A DNA stretch of 36,841 nucleotides, taken from contig CAJLWM010000015.1 in the NCBI GenBank assembly GCA_905210415.1, positions 1-36,841 on the forward strand, in the 5' to 3' direction. The notes under the pieces were generated by a model that was not told where the DNA came from, ran no database searches, and worked only from the letters and a program-made list of their open reading frames with translations. Of this stretch, positions 8,629 to 17,090 are shown one piece after another; the first letter of the stretch is position 1, and each line of letters starts with the position of its first letter. Source of the DNA: an uncultured Prevotellaceae bacterium. GTDB lineage: Bacteria > Bacteroidota > Bacteroidia > Bacteroidales > Muribaculaceae. Made by a program: the position numbers and the translations under genes.

Positions 8629-9726
8629 ATGAAAAAAAGCATAAACTCTATGTCGAAAGAATTAGAATTTGATGGCGAACTTGACACTCAAAGTGGAGCT
8701 CAACAGCCAAAACGCGTACCTGTATCGGCTGAGAAACTCAAAGCACTGCAGGTGACAATGGACAAAATAGATAAGAATTACGGTCGTGGCGCAATCATGA
8801 AGCTTGGCGACGACAAGGTGGAAGAGGTTGACGTGATACCTACCGGCTCAATAGCCCTCAACAACGCACTTGGCGTGGGCGGCTATCCTCGCGGCAGAAT
8901 CATCGAAATATATGGTCCGGAATCGTCTGGTAAAACCACACTCGCCATCCATGCCATAGCCGAAGCACAAAAGCAAGGCGGTATCGCTGCAATTATCGAC
9001 GCCGAACACGCTTTCGACCGCTTTTATGCCGAACGCCTGGGCGTTGACGTAAACAGCCTACTTATCGCTCAACCAGATTGCGGCGAACAAGCGCTCGAAA
9101 TTGCCGACCAACTCATTCGCAGTTCGGCTATCGACATCATCGTTATCGACTCGGTGGCTGCTCTTACTCCTAAGGCAGAAATCGAAGGCGAAATGGGCGA
9201 TAGCAAGATGGGATTGCAAGCACGACTCATGAGCCAAGCTCTGCGCAAAATCACTGCTACAATCTCTAAAACCAACACTTGCTGCATATTCATCAACCAA
9301 CTTCGCGAGAAAATCGGCGTGATGTTTGGCAACCCAGAAACCACCACCGGTGGTAACGCGCTGAAATTCTATAGCTCAGTGCGCCTCGACATTCGACGCA
9401 TCGGACAACTAAAGAACGGCGAAGATGTGGTGGGCAACTCTACCCGCGTGAAAGTGGTGAAGAATAAGGTGGCACCTCCATTCCGCAAGGCAGAATTTGA
9501 GATTATGTTTGGCGAAGGAATCTCGCACACTGGCGAAATCGTTGACCTCGGCGTGCAATATGGCATCATCAAGAAGAGCGGTAGCTGGTTCTCTTACGGT
9601 GACACCAAGCTCGGTCAAGGCCGCGACTCTGTGAAGCAGATTATAGGCGATAATCCAGAACTTGCCGACGAACTCGAAACAAAGATCTTTGCAGCTATGC
9701 AAGGCAATACCGAAGAACAAGAATAA
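8629..9726 (+). CDS. recA: Recombinase RecA
   Basis: Forms ATP-dependent filaments on single-stranded DNA, drives homologous strand exchange and, where an SOS system exists, LexA cleavage. Nearly every family landmark is present: Walker A GPESSGKT (residues 96-103), DAEHAFD, Walker [11 protein letters not shown], loop L1 [21 protein letters not shown] and the L2/signature region [20 protein letters not shown]. Length (365 aa) is slightly above the usual ~350 because of a longer N-terminus. ATG at 8629 is annotated; ATG at 8650 (MSKELEFDG) is an equally credible start. It is monocistronic, with its own promoter and a strong terminator. Confidence 0.98.
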   Translation: MKKSINSMSKELEFDGELDTQSGAQQPKRVPVSAEKLKALQVTMDKIDKNYGRGAIMKLGDDKVEEVDVIPTGSIALNNALGVGGYPRGRIIEIYGPESSGKTTLAIHAIAEAQKQGGIAAIIDAEHAFDRFYAERLGVDVNSLLIAQPDCGEQALEIADQLIRSSAIDIIVIDSVAALTPKAEIEGEMGDSKMGLQARLMSQALRKITATISKTNTCCIFINQLREKIGVMFGNPETTTGGNALKFYSSVRLDIRRIGQLKNGEDVVGNSTRVKVVKNKVAPPFRKAEFEIMFGEGISHTGEIVDLGVQYGIIKKSGSWFSYGDTKLGQGRDSVKQIIGDNPELADELETKIFAAMQGNTEEQE

Positions 9727-9761
9727 TCCCAAATCGGGACAATTTTCATCCATACAACGCC

Positions 9762-9799
9762 AAATGGGGCAACACCGCGCAGTGCTGCCCCATTTTTTT
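9762..9799 (+). terminator. recA terminator
   Basis: AAATGGGGCA (9762-9771) pairs with TGCCCCATTT (9786-9795); T residues continue to 9799. It stands 35 nt after the recA stop. A copy of CCCAAATCGGGA, resembling the ends of the 3720-4052 element, lies between stop and stem. Confidence 0.85.
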
Positions 9800-9849
9800 A
9801 TGCATTGTCGTCTTGTACAGATCACTGCAAATGCCAAAACGCAGAGTTT

Positions 9850-11337
9850 TTAATTTTTATTTGATATTATATTCCAAGACACACAATTTAAAGCCCCTTC
9901 TTTGCTCACAATACCATCTGCCCTTACAGGTATAATCTTGTAGTCGCTATAGATAGCAGATAATTGCTCTACAGCAACCCTATCACTTGCTATTCCCATC
10001 TGTGGCACTAAAATATACCCACCTATCTGTAGAAAATTAATGTGAGCCCAGCTTTTTTCTCCGGCAAATGAATGATATTTTAATTCACTGATTTTTTCAA
10101 AATGAGGAGACAATGCATTTAACAATTTTTTTCGCAACAACTCATCAAAATCAGCATAATTATTGATTAAAACATGTCCAGGCCCTACATAGCGCACCAT
10201 ACCATCGGCATGCCCATATTTTTCTTCCTTATCCCAAGGTATTATTATTAACTTGCATTCCAATGCCGTTTCAATAGTTTGCTTTATTTCCTCCTCAGAT
10301 TTATGTTTGTTTTCACAGAATACCTTATCAGTCATTATAACTTTGTCTCCACACAGAATCACGTTGCCTCCGTCTATAGTGATATCGATATTATTAAATA
10401 TCTTATTTGAAAAATCATAACACTTTCTCACGTCTCTGGTGATATATTTTTGCTCATCACGAAGATAATCAGGATTATATACATAGCTAACAAAAGAGCC
10501 ATCAGCCTTCTGTATTGGCATAAAATCTCTTACCCAAATGTCCTTGGTATCATCAAGCAACTCATAAGAAATATCATTTCCCTTTAAGGCTGCTTCAATA
10601 TCGTTCCAACACTTATATGCAGTAATATGGCGTGAGAAAAACACGATTTCTTCAGTATTAGCATTGGGATAAACCTGAATTTCTCCCATCCCACAACACG
10701 GTGCATCTGAATATTTTATAACCTTATAATCTTTATACACACTATATGTGTCGCCTTTTTTTACTGTGTAAATTGACATTTGTGGATATTCCCACGACTC
10801 CTTCTTGATTTCCCGAAAATACCTAAATTTACACCCGGTTTCCTGATCAAGTGCAATGCGCACACGATTATTCTTAAACACAACAATATCATCTAATGGC
10901 TCTGATGGGTATATCTTTGGCATTTCAACCATTGCATTGAACATATTAAACATGCAGCGTTGTGGCCCGCCTATATAACCATCAACCCTACCATCGACAA
11001 TGCGCTCCAGTCCACGAATCAAAACACCGCCAAACTGTGTGAGCAATTTATCGTCATGCTGTGTTTGAAACGCTATATCCACACCACTTCTATGGAAGAA
11101 CCACTGTCCAGCAACACAATCGCGATTATATGTGGGCCAATCATCATTTTCATTATTGTAGAAATATATCTCCAATTCTACAATGTTATACCTCACTTGG
11201 CGCACACCAAAACCGTCAGCCTCATTTTTAATAATGCAGAAGTTTCGGATTAGATTTACAGCAATATCATCTAAATCTTTATGCGAAGGATTTTTCATTT
11301 CTGTAAACAGACTTTCTGTAGTCAAAAATTCTTTCAT
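9850..11337 (-). CDS. Two-domain protein: uncharacterised N-terminal domain fused to an agmatine/peptidylarginine deiminase-like domain
   Basis: 495 residues, no signal peptide, so probably cytosolic. The C-terminal half (about 225-495) has the porphyromonas-type peptidylarginine deiminase / agmatine deiminase pattern: DIWVRDF (266-272), DGGN (322-325), GHADGMVRY (His376, Asp378) and the nucleophile Cys484 in GALNCVSWNI. Such enzymes hydrolyse guanidino groups (agmatine, peptidyl-arginine). The N-terminal ~170 residues (IVELEIYFY, GQWFFHRSGVDIAF, FGGVLIRGLER, GGP) are not part of that family. Their order E-x-E-x-Y ... VLIRGLE ... GP faintly recalls alkyladenine DNA glycosylase, but I cannot confirm this. 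The start overlaps the stop of a truncated ATPase gene by 4 bp (ATGA), so translation is probably coupled. Codons are visibly AT-rich compared with recA. Substrate and role unknown. Confidence 0.8.
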   Translation of the reverse strand: MKEFLTTESLFTEMKNPSHKDLDDIAVNLIRNFCIIKNEADGFGVRQVRYNIVELEIYFYNNENDDWPTYNRDCVAGQWFFHRSGVDIAFQTQHDDKLLTQFGGVLIRGLERIVDGRVDGYIGGPQRCMFNMFNAMVEMPKIYPSEPLDDIVVFKNNRVRIALDQETGCKFRYFREIKKESWEYPQMSIYTVKKGDTYSVYKDYKVIKYSDAPCCGMGEIQVYPNANTEEIVFFSRHITAYKCWNDIEAALKGNDISYELLDDTKDIWVRDFMPIQKADGSFVSYVYNPDYLRDEQKYITRDVRKCYDFSNKIFNNIDITIDGGNVILCGDKVIMTDKVFCENKHKSEEEIKQTIETALECKLIIIPWDKEEKYGHADGMVRYVGPGHVLINNYADFDELLRKKLLNALSPHFEKISELKYHSFAGEKSWAHINFLQIGGYILVPQMGIASDRVAVEQLSAIYSDYKIIPVRADGIVSKEGALNCVSWNIISNKN

Positions 11338-11549
11338 TTTTTTATTTGCTGATTACAAGAAGACACCTTTGAAAAGTCAATCAATATATATGACCTATAT
11401 TCTCTGATGGCAAACTCCTCCGCAATAGTAGATTTGCCAATACGACGTGCTCCTTGTATTAGCAATGCTGTGTCACCATTACGCTCTTGTTTCCACTTGA
11501 GCATTGTGTCATAAATCTTTCTCTTAAAGTAAATTATATCTTCTGCCAT
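11334..11549 (-). pseudogene. Truncated AAA ATPase (AAA_14/DUF4143 type), N-terminal fragment
   Basis: 71 residues beginning MAEDIIYFKRKIYDTMLKWK and carrying Walker A GARRIGKST (about 33-41) followed by YILIDFSK. This is the N-terminus of the ~400-aa AAA_14/DUF4143 ATPases common in Bacteroidales. Everything after the first strand (Walker B, DUF4143 nuclease-like domain) is missing; the frame ends in CNQQIKK and its stop overlaps the next start as ATGA. A possible promoter (TTTG 11595-11598, 18 nt, TATATTTT 11569-11576) precedes it. It is most likely a relic left when the deiminase gene was joined on, though a short nucleotide-binding peptide cannot be excluded. Confidence 0.65.
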
Positions 11550-11636
11550 AGTTTACAATTTCTAGAAAAAAATATAACCTTTGCCGTTTTCCACCAAATT
11601 TGAGCATTTAAGTGTGTCCCCACAGGAATATTTTCA

Positions 11637-12911
11637 CTAATTCTTCAAGCAACAGATTGGCACTACCCAAACACCATCCTCCCTCTGATATGCAATATTA
11701 CCAATACCAGTAAGAACCATCATAAAAGCAGGAGCCTTCATTCTATCAGTATCAATCTTCGACGCTAAAGTTTTTAATGATGTAGCACCAGCCTCTATAA
11801 AATTATCTCCGCCAAGCTTGATTTCTATCAATCCATACTCACCGTTGCGCAGATACACTACAGCATCACATTCCAAACCATTCTTATCGCGATAGTGGTA
11901 TACCGAACCATTTAACGCATCGGCATATACACGCAGGTCTCTTACGCACATAGTTTCAAACAGCAAACCAAACGTTTCAAGATCATTTATCAAATCCTTT
12001 GGGCCTATACCTAAAGCAGCGACAGCTATCGAAGAATCCACAAAATATCTGTTGTAGGAAGTGCGAATGGCTGTTTTTGAACGCAAATTAGGATTCCATG
12101 CAGGCATATCCTCTATAACAAAAATCTTTTCCAACGCGCTAATATAAGAACCTATTGTGTCTTCATTCACACTCATAGTGTCGTTTACTCTTACGTCTTC
12201 TTTTATCTTGCTTATTGGTGTCTGTGTGCCTTGAAAACGAGCGTATGAACGCATTAGTTTTTTTGTGCGCTCTGCGTCTCTTGCCACACCATCTACTCTT
12301 GATATATCTACATTCACCACAGCATCATAATAGTCGTAAGCTCTATCAAGTGCAATCTCCTTTTTCTGCATAGTGGCTTTCGGCCAGCCTCCACGGCATA
12401 CGAGATAAGCAATATCTTCAATGCTTTTTTCCTCGCATAACCCTGTTTTTGCCTTGCCTTCAAACATATCCATTAAGCTAATTGAGCCTTGCGAATCCTC
12501 AGATTCCCAAAGACTCATTGGGCGCATCTTGATTCGTGCGAAACGACCTGTTCCGCTATGCCATATTTCGTCGGTATTGGCAGGCACAGCCGAACCTGTC
12601 AATATAAATTGACCTTCTTCGTCTCTATGATCAACTTCAAAGCGGATTGTATCCCATAGGTTCGGTGCTAATTGCCACTCATCAATAAGTTTTGGTGTTT
12701 CTCCTTCCAACAATATTTGAGGACTCATTTTTGCCAACTGCTGATACATCCCACTTTTTTTGGGATCATTCATATACAAGACACTTTTTGCCATTACTTC
12801 AGCCGTTGTGGTTTTGCCACACCACTTTGGCCCCTCAATAAGCACAGCACCCATTCCTTTTAGCTTTCTTTCGAGGATAAAATCTACTATTCTATGCTTG
12901 TATTTTTTCAT
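11637..12911 (-). CDS. AAA_14 / DUF4143 ATPase
   Basis: 424 residues. N-terminal AAA core: Walker A GPKWCGKTT (27-35), Walker B-like PKLIDEWQLAP (about 83-93), sensor-like ILTGSA. C-terminal DUF4143: GLECDAVVYLRNGEYGLIEIKLGG shows the D...ExK spacing of a PD-(D/E)XK nuclease-like fold. Such proteins are abundant, mobile and poorly understood in Bacteroidales; roles in toxin-antitoxin-like or stress functions have been suggested without proof. It is complete, unlike its shorter relative downstream, and sits behind its own promoter and a tandem repeat array. AT-rich codons suggest acquisition separate from the flanking housekeeping genes. Confidence 0.88.
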   Translation of the reverse strand: MKKYKHRIVDFILERKLKGMGAVLIEGPKWCGKTTTAEVMAKSVLYMNDPKKSGMYQQLAKMSPQILLEGETPKLIDEWQLAPNLWDTIRFEVDHRDEEGQFILTGSAVPANTDEIWHSGTGRFARIKMRPMSLWESEDSQGSISLMDMFEGKAKTGLCEEKSIEDIAYLVCRGGWPKATMQKKEIALDRAYDYYDAVVNVDISRVDGVARDAERTKKLMRSYARFQGTQTPISKIKEDVRVNDTMSVNEDTIGSYISALEKIFVIEDMPAWNPNLRSKTAIRTSYNRYFVDSSIAVAALGIGPKDLINDLETFGLLFETMCVRDLRVYADALNGSVYHYRDKNGLECDAVVYLRNGEYGLIEIKLGGDNFIEAGATSLKTLASKIDTDRMKAPAFMMVLTGIGNIAYQREDGVWVVPICCLKN

Positions 12912-12928
12912 AATTTTTAAATTTTTTA

Positions 12929-12958
12929 CAAATATAATATAAATATCTGATATTCAAA
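12929..12958 (-). promoter_or_regulatory. Candidate promoter of the DUF4143 ATPase gene
   Basis: Minus strand: TTTG (12955-12958), 18 nt, TATATTTG (12929-12936), 17 nt before the ATG. The spacer is one shorter than the usual 19-21. The 23-bp repeats lie immediately upstream. Confidence 0.5.
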
Positions 12959-12984
12959 TATTTTTTATATTATTTTGTATTTCA

Positions 12985-13095
12985 TTCGGCAAGTTGGCCG
13001 TATTCTGTTCGGCAATTTGGCTGTGTTTCGTTCGGCAAGTTAGCCGTATTCTGTTCGGCAATTTGGCTGTGTTTCGTTCGGCAATTTAACCGAAA
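12985..13095. repeat. Tandem array of five 23-bp imperfectly palindromic units
   Basis: Units start at 12985, 13008, 13031, 13054 and 13077 (the last partial). Each begins TTCGGCAA and carries a core of the form CGGCAAnTTnGCCG or close to it. Units 1 and 3, and units 2 and 4, are nearly identical, giving a 46-bp higher-order period. The array is between the ATPase promoter and the thioesterase gene; there are no unique spacers, so it is not a CRISPR. Confidence 0.85.
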
Positions 13096-13120
13096 TTATG
13101 GTAGATGCTGAGATTTGTTA

Positions 13121-13585
13121 TTAGTCAAAAGAGCGGCCTTCGAATACGATGATTGATTTGCGCCAGTGCTCGGCAAGTGGCTGCGAACAACCTGTAGTAG
13201 GATCGAAACTCACCATCACGCATGTGCTTTGAGCCTTCACCTCGTCGGTATCGACATTATACAACTGCTGGGCCAACATTATGCTTTTCTCTCCTATTTT
13301 TATGGTCTGGGTGCGCACAGCAATATTCTCGTGAAATAGTGTCTGAGCCATAAAATCGCAGTTGACATTAACGATCACAACGTCGGCCTTCATCCAATCC
13401 ACATCCTCACCACGCACCGCTCTGAAATAATCGGCTTTTCCCAAATCAAAAAAGGCGAAATACACCGAATTATTGAGGTGTCCAAGCACATCTATGTCGT
13501 TAAAGCGCATCTGCACAGGCACTGAGTGGCGAAATGGAGTGGCTATTACAATGCCATGTTTCTGCTGATTTTGTTTTGCTTCCAT
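13121..13585 (-). CDS. Hotdog-fold acyl-CoA thioesterase (YbgC/4-hydroxybenzoyl-CoA thioesterase type)
   Basis: 154 residues with the single-hotdog signature RFNDIDVLGHLNNSVYFAFFD; Asp32 is the likely catalytic acid in the D-x-x-GHxNN motif. Members hydrolyse acyl-CoA or acyl-ACP thioesters in the cytosol; the acyl chain preferred here cannot be read from sequence. It follows the DUF721 gene by 16 bp on the same strand and is probably the last gene of the recF operon. Length is typical. Confidence 0.87.
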   Translation of the reverse strand: MEAKQNQQKHGIVIATPFRHSVPVQMRFNDIDVLGHLNNSVYFAFFDLGKADYFRAVRGEDVDWMKADVVIVNVNCDFMAQTLFHENIAVRTQTIKIGEKSIMLAQQLYNVDTDEVKAQSTCVMVSFDPTTGCSQPLAEHWRKSIIVFEGRSFD

Positions 13586-13601
13586 ATATATATATAGTTT
13601 A

Positions 13602-13892
13602 TCACTTAAATATCATTTCTTTGATTACCTCGGCACCAACTGCCTCGTTGATGCGCTTTATGAGCAATGTGCGATTCATCATCAACTCGTTGCGAAGCGT
13701 AGCCGATGATAGCCTTACGGTCATCACACCACCGCTCACGCTGCGGCTTATGGTATAGCGATTGATGCCGTGCCCCACCACATCAGGCCACACATACGAA
13801 GCCTTATGCTCATTCATCTGCGCAGTGAGATTCTCGGCCTGAATAAAGCCGTTGATGATATCGCCTATTTGTTTTGCTTCGGTACGTTTCAT
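13602..13892 (-). CDS. DUF721 / DciA-like protein
   Basis: 96 residues matching DUF721: an N-terminal helical part (IGDIINGFI), the conserved YVWPDVVGHGINRYT segment, then the strand-rich GGVMTVRLSSATLRNELMMNR. In bacteria without DnaC/DnaI, DciA proteins of this family load the replicative helicase DnaB. Its position directly behind recF (42-bp gap) and before a thioesterase fits replication-associated expression. Bacteroidetes copies are short, lacking extended C-terminal tails, as here. Confidence 0.85.
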   Translation of the reverse strand: MKRTEAKQIGDIINGFIQAENLTAQMNEHKASYVWPDVVGHGINRYTISRSVSGGVMTVRLSSATLRNELMMNRTLLIKRINEAVGAEVIKEMIFK

Positions 13893-13934
13893 TATCTTTT
13901 TTTTTCAGGGGGGTGAGACGGATATGTTTAGAGG

Positions 13935-15041
13935 TTATAGTGATTGTTCCTCATCGGCACTGCATGTGCCGTTTTCCACGGTGAATATCTTGTATCCGCT
14001 ATGCAGAGTGTGGATAATATCGTCGAGATGAGTACGATTAGTATCGGTGATGAATATCTGGCCAAATTGATTATCGTTCACCACATTAACGATGCTCTCC
14101 ACTCGCTTTGCATCGAGTTTGTCGAAAATATCGTCGAGCAACAATATTGGCATCACGGCATTGTTGGCCTTGATGAAATCATATTGCGCAAGTCGGAGCG
14201 CTATAGTGTAGGTTTTGCATTGCCCTTGGCTGCCCACCTTGCGCATAGAGTGGTCATTGAGCAAGAGATCGATATCGTCGCGATGCACGCCGCGTGTGGT
14301 GTAGCCCACCACCATATCACGCTCACGGGTTTGTTCCAAAATCTGCGCCATCGAGGCATCGTTTAGGTGGCTGCTGAGCCTTATCTCTACCTGCTCGCCA
14401 GCGCCAGCAATAGCGCTATAGTAACGCAGAAATATAGGTGTAAAACGCTCTATCCACGCCATGCGTTCACGATGTATCACCGTGGCCGATTCCACCATCT
14501 GATGCTCCACTGTTTCAAACAATATGGCATCTCGATAGCCCTGACGAATGAGCGAATTGCGGTTTTCCACCGCCTTATTATATCTTATGAGATGCGACAG
14601 ATATTCGTTGTTGCCTTGCGAGATAATCAGATCCATCAGTCGGCGACGCTCCTCGCTGGCACCGCGTATGAGGTCCCAATCCATTGGCGACACTATCACC
14701 AGCGGCAGCAAGCCTATATGCTGACTGAATCGCTTATATTCCTTGCCGTCGCGCTTGAGAGTCTTTCGCTTACCCTTTTGATAAGCCATAGCAATCTCCA
14801 ATGGCTCACCACCGCGCATATATTTTCCTCGAAGCATCATATAGTCGGCGTCGTGATTCACCACCAACTGGTCGCCCACATTGGTGCAACTTTTCACAAA
14901 GCTCAGATAATATATCGCATCGAGCACATTGGTCTTACCCATACCATTATTGCCTATAAAACAATTAATGTTGGGTGAAAAATCAAGCTGACACTCAGTC
15001 AGATTCTTGAAATTGACTATTGTAAGGTTTTCTAAAGTCAT
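13935..15041 (-). CDS. recF: DNA replication and repair protein RecF
   Basis: SMC-like ATPase that helps load RecA at gapped DNA with RecO and RecR. Walker A GNNGMGKT (residues 30-37), the ABC signature region GSQGQCKTYTIALRLAQ and Walker B PILLLDDIFDKLD are all intact. The start at 15041 (MTLENLTIVNFKNL) is chosen because RecF proteins begin with this strand; the 24 codons before it in frame look like leader. The resulting 368 aa is normal. A TAAATTTG box ends 8 nt before this ATG, so the mRNA may be almost leaderless. First gene of a recF - DUF721 - thioesterase group. Confidence 0.96.
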   Translation of the reverse strand: MTLENLTIVNFKNLTECQLDFSPNINCFIGNNGMGKTNVLDAIYYLSFVKSCTNVGDQLVVNHDADYMMLRGKYMRGGEPLEIAMAYQKGKRKTLKRDGKEYKRFSQHIGLLPLVIVSPMDWDLIRGASEERRRLMDLIISQGNNEYLSHLIRYNKAVENRNSLIRQGYRDAILFETVEHQMVESATVIHRERMAWIERFTPIFLRYYSAIAGAGEQVEIRLSSHLNDASMAQILEQTRERDMVVGYTTRGVHRDDIDLLLNDHSMRKVGSQGQCKTYTIALRLAQYDFIKANNAVMPILLLDDIFDKLDAKRVESIVNVVNDNQFGQIFITDTNRTHLDDIIHTLHSGYKIFTVENGTCSADEEQSL

Positions 15042-15191
15042 CGCAAATGCAAATTTACAAAATTCCGAACAAAAGCAGTGTATGGCTCTGACGAAAAACG
15101 CACATACACACATTCATCGCCACACACAATTGCTCATGTGCGGTGCAGATATAAATTACCCTCTATTTTCTTTGATTTTAGATGTGTGTTT

Positions 15192-16952
15192 TTATCGCAG
15201 CGAAAGATGGAAATCCTGAATAAGAGCCTCAACGCCAGGATAGCGAGAGCGTATGTCGTCGATGATTTCGCGCTGTGTGCGATATTTGATTTTTGGTGCA
15301 GCAGCCACCACCTTGATGTTGATGCCCACTAAGTCGTTTTGCAGATAGTTGCGCAGGCTGTCGAGAATCAGCTGCATGCTCTGCTCAATAATGGTTTTCT
15401 GGCCCTCATCTACACTCACCTCCACCACATAATTATCAAGCAACACTGGTGTGGTGATGCTCATAATGCTGGTGATGAGTCGGCGAGAAGGATTGTTGGT
15501 AATGAAATTGTTCCATGCCGATAGGAGCATATCCTTGTTGAACATCGCCTTGCGCTGTGGCGCATTGGCAGCGTTCTTCTTCTCCTTATCCTCTGGTTTA
15601 TCGAAGCGCATAGTGTGCTTCACATTGAATCGCTGTATAGGCTGAACCGTAGAAACCTCGTAGTGATGCGCGTGATTCATAGGCGATAGTGGCTTGGCTG
15701 GCGCAGCTGGTGCCACGCCATTTGTCTGAGGCTGCGATGCAGCCTCGGCCCGTGGTGCAGCGTTTTGCTGTGGAGCAGCCTGGGCAGTAGCGCCCTGTTG
15801 TGGCTGCGCTATTGAGCGTATTGGTTGGCCTCCTCCGCCCTCAGGATTTGGAGAAGGATCAAGTATCTGACAAATCTTTATAAGCGTAAGTTCCACAAGA
15901 AACTGCTTATTGGTGGCAGTAGGATAATTCAGGTCGCAAGTGTTGCACAAGTCCATAGCCCTGTAGTACCACTTAGGATGAAGCGTTACGGCCTGTTCCT
16001 CAAATTGCTTCATCACCTCATCGCTCATCTCGAGCAAGCATTTGGTCTTAGGATCGTATGCCACCATCAGGTCGCGCAAGTGTTGTGCCAAACCATTGAT
16101 GAAAAACTTAGAGTCGAATCCGTGGTCGCGCACATCGCGATATATAAGCAACGCCTCAGGCACATCACAACGCTTGAACGCCTCCACCAGACGGAAGTAA
16201 TAGTCGTGGTCGAGCACATTGAGGTTGTCGATAGTGCTTTGATATGTGATATTGCACTCCGAAGCCGCCGCCACTTGGTCGAAAATCGACAAAGCGTCGC
16301 GCATGGCACCATCGGCCTTCTGCGCTATCACGTTGAGTGCCGATTGCTCAGCAGTGATGCCCTCTTGCGATGCAATATACTGCAACTGCTCCACAATGTC
16401 GTGCACAGTGATGCGAGAAAAGTCATAAATCTGGCATCTACTCAATATGGTAGGTATGATCTTATGCTTCTCGGTAGTGGCAAGAATGAATATGGCATGA
16501 GCAGGAGGCTCTTCAAGCGTCTTCAAAAAGGCATTGAATGCCTGCGACGACAGCATATGCACCTCGTCGATGATAAACACGCGATAACGCCCTATTTGTG
16601 GCGGTATGCGCACCTGATCGATAAGATTGCGGATGTCGTCTACCGAATTGTTTGAAGCGGCGTCGAGTTCTACGATATTATAACTGCGCTGCTCGTTGAA
16701 GGCCATACACGATTCACACTCGTTGCATGCCTCGTGGTCGGCAGTTGGGTTAAGACAATTAATGGTTTTTGCAAATATGCGGGCGCAAGAAGTCTTACCT
16801 ACACCACGCGGACCGCAGAACAGATAAGCGTGCGCCAAGCGGTCGCTCTCTATTGCTGATTTCAGCGTGTGAGTAAGTGCCTGTTGCCCCACCACGCTGC
16901 GAAACGTGGACGGACGATATTTGCGGGCTGATACTATATAGTTGTTTTCCAT
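15192..16952 (-). CDS. dnaX: DNA polymerase III subunit gamma/tau
   Basis: Clamp-loader ATPase of the replisome. Features: Walker A GPRGVGKTS (about 47-55), zinc-binding cysteines at about 66, 76, 79 and 82, Walker B FIIDEVHML, sensor LATTEKHKIIPTILSRCQ, a Pro/Gln/Ala-rich linker near residues 390-445, and a C-terminal tail. Start at ATG 16952 is preferred over the TTG one codon earlier. No A-rich slippery heptamer was seen, so a short gamma form by frameshifting is not indicated. A TAACTTTG box 6 nt before the ATG again points to a very short leader. It is separated from recF by 150 bp, which holds no gene. Confidence 0.96.
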   Translation of the reverse strand: MENNYIVSARKYRPSTFRSVVGQQALTHTLKSAIESDRLAHAYLFCGPRGVGKTSCARIFAKTINCLNPTADHEACNECESCMAFNEQRSYNIVELDAASNNSVDDIRNLIDQVRIPPQIGRYRVFIIDEVHMLSSQAFNAFLKTLEEPPAHAIFILATTEKHKIIPTILSRCQIYDFSRITVHDIVEQLQYIASQEGITAEQSALNVIAQKADGAMRDALSIFDQVAAASECNITYQSTIDNLNVLDHDYYFRLVEAFKRCDVPEALLIYRDVRDHGFDSKFFINGLAQHLRDLMVAYDPKTKCLLEMSDEVMKQFEEQAVTLHPKWYYRAMDLCNTCDLNYPTATNKQFLVELTLIKICQILDPSPNPEGGGGQPIRSIAQPQQGATAQAAPQQNAAPRAEAASQPQTNGVAPAAPAKPLSPMNHAHHYEVSTVQPIQRFNVKHTMRFDKPEDKEKKNAANAPQRKAMFNKDMLLSAWNNFITNNPSRRLITSIMSITTPVLLDNYVVEVSVDEGQKTIIEQSMQLILDSLRNYLQNDLVGINIKVVAAAPKIKYRTQREIIDDIRSRYPGVEALIQDFHLSLR

Positions 16953-17035
16953 CAATCACAAAGTTAAAAAAATTCTTTCACTTTCCTCCACTATTACACC
17001 CCAATTTTCTCATCATTCTTTGGCATCTTCACATA

Positions 17036-17073
17036 TTAAAAAATAAAGGCATCCATTATTGGGCGCCTTTATT
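17036..17073 (-). terminator. Terminator of the alpha/beta hydrolase gene
   Basis: AATAAAGGC (17042-17050) pairs with GCCTTTATT (17065-17073); on the minus strand T residues follow. It lies 18 nt after the hydrolase stop and before the dnaX promoter region. Confidence 0.7.
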
Positions 17074-17090
17074 CTATTCATAAAAAGTTT

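Noticed and set aside
12985..13095. CRISPR array
   Set aside because: Units are directly adjacent with no unique spacers, and no cas genes are near.
15500..15700. dnaX frameshift site producing a gamma subunit
   Set aside because: No A AAA AAG-like heptamer; the Lys-rich part uses AAG codons.
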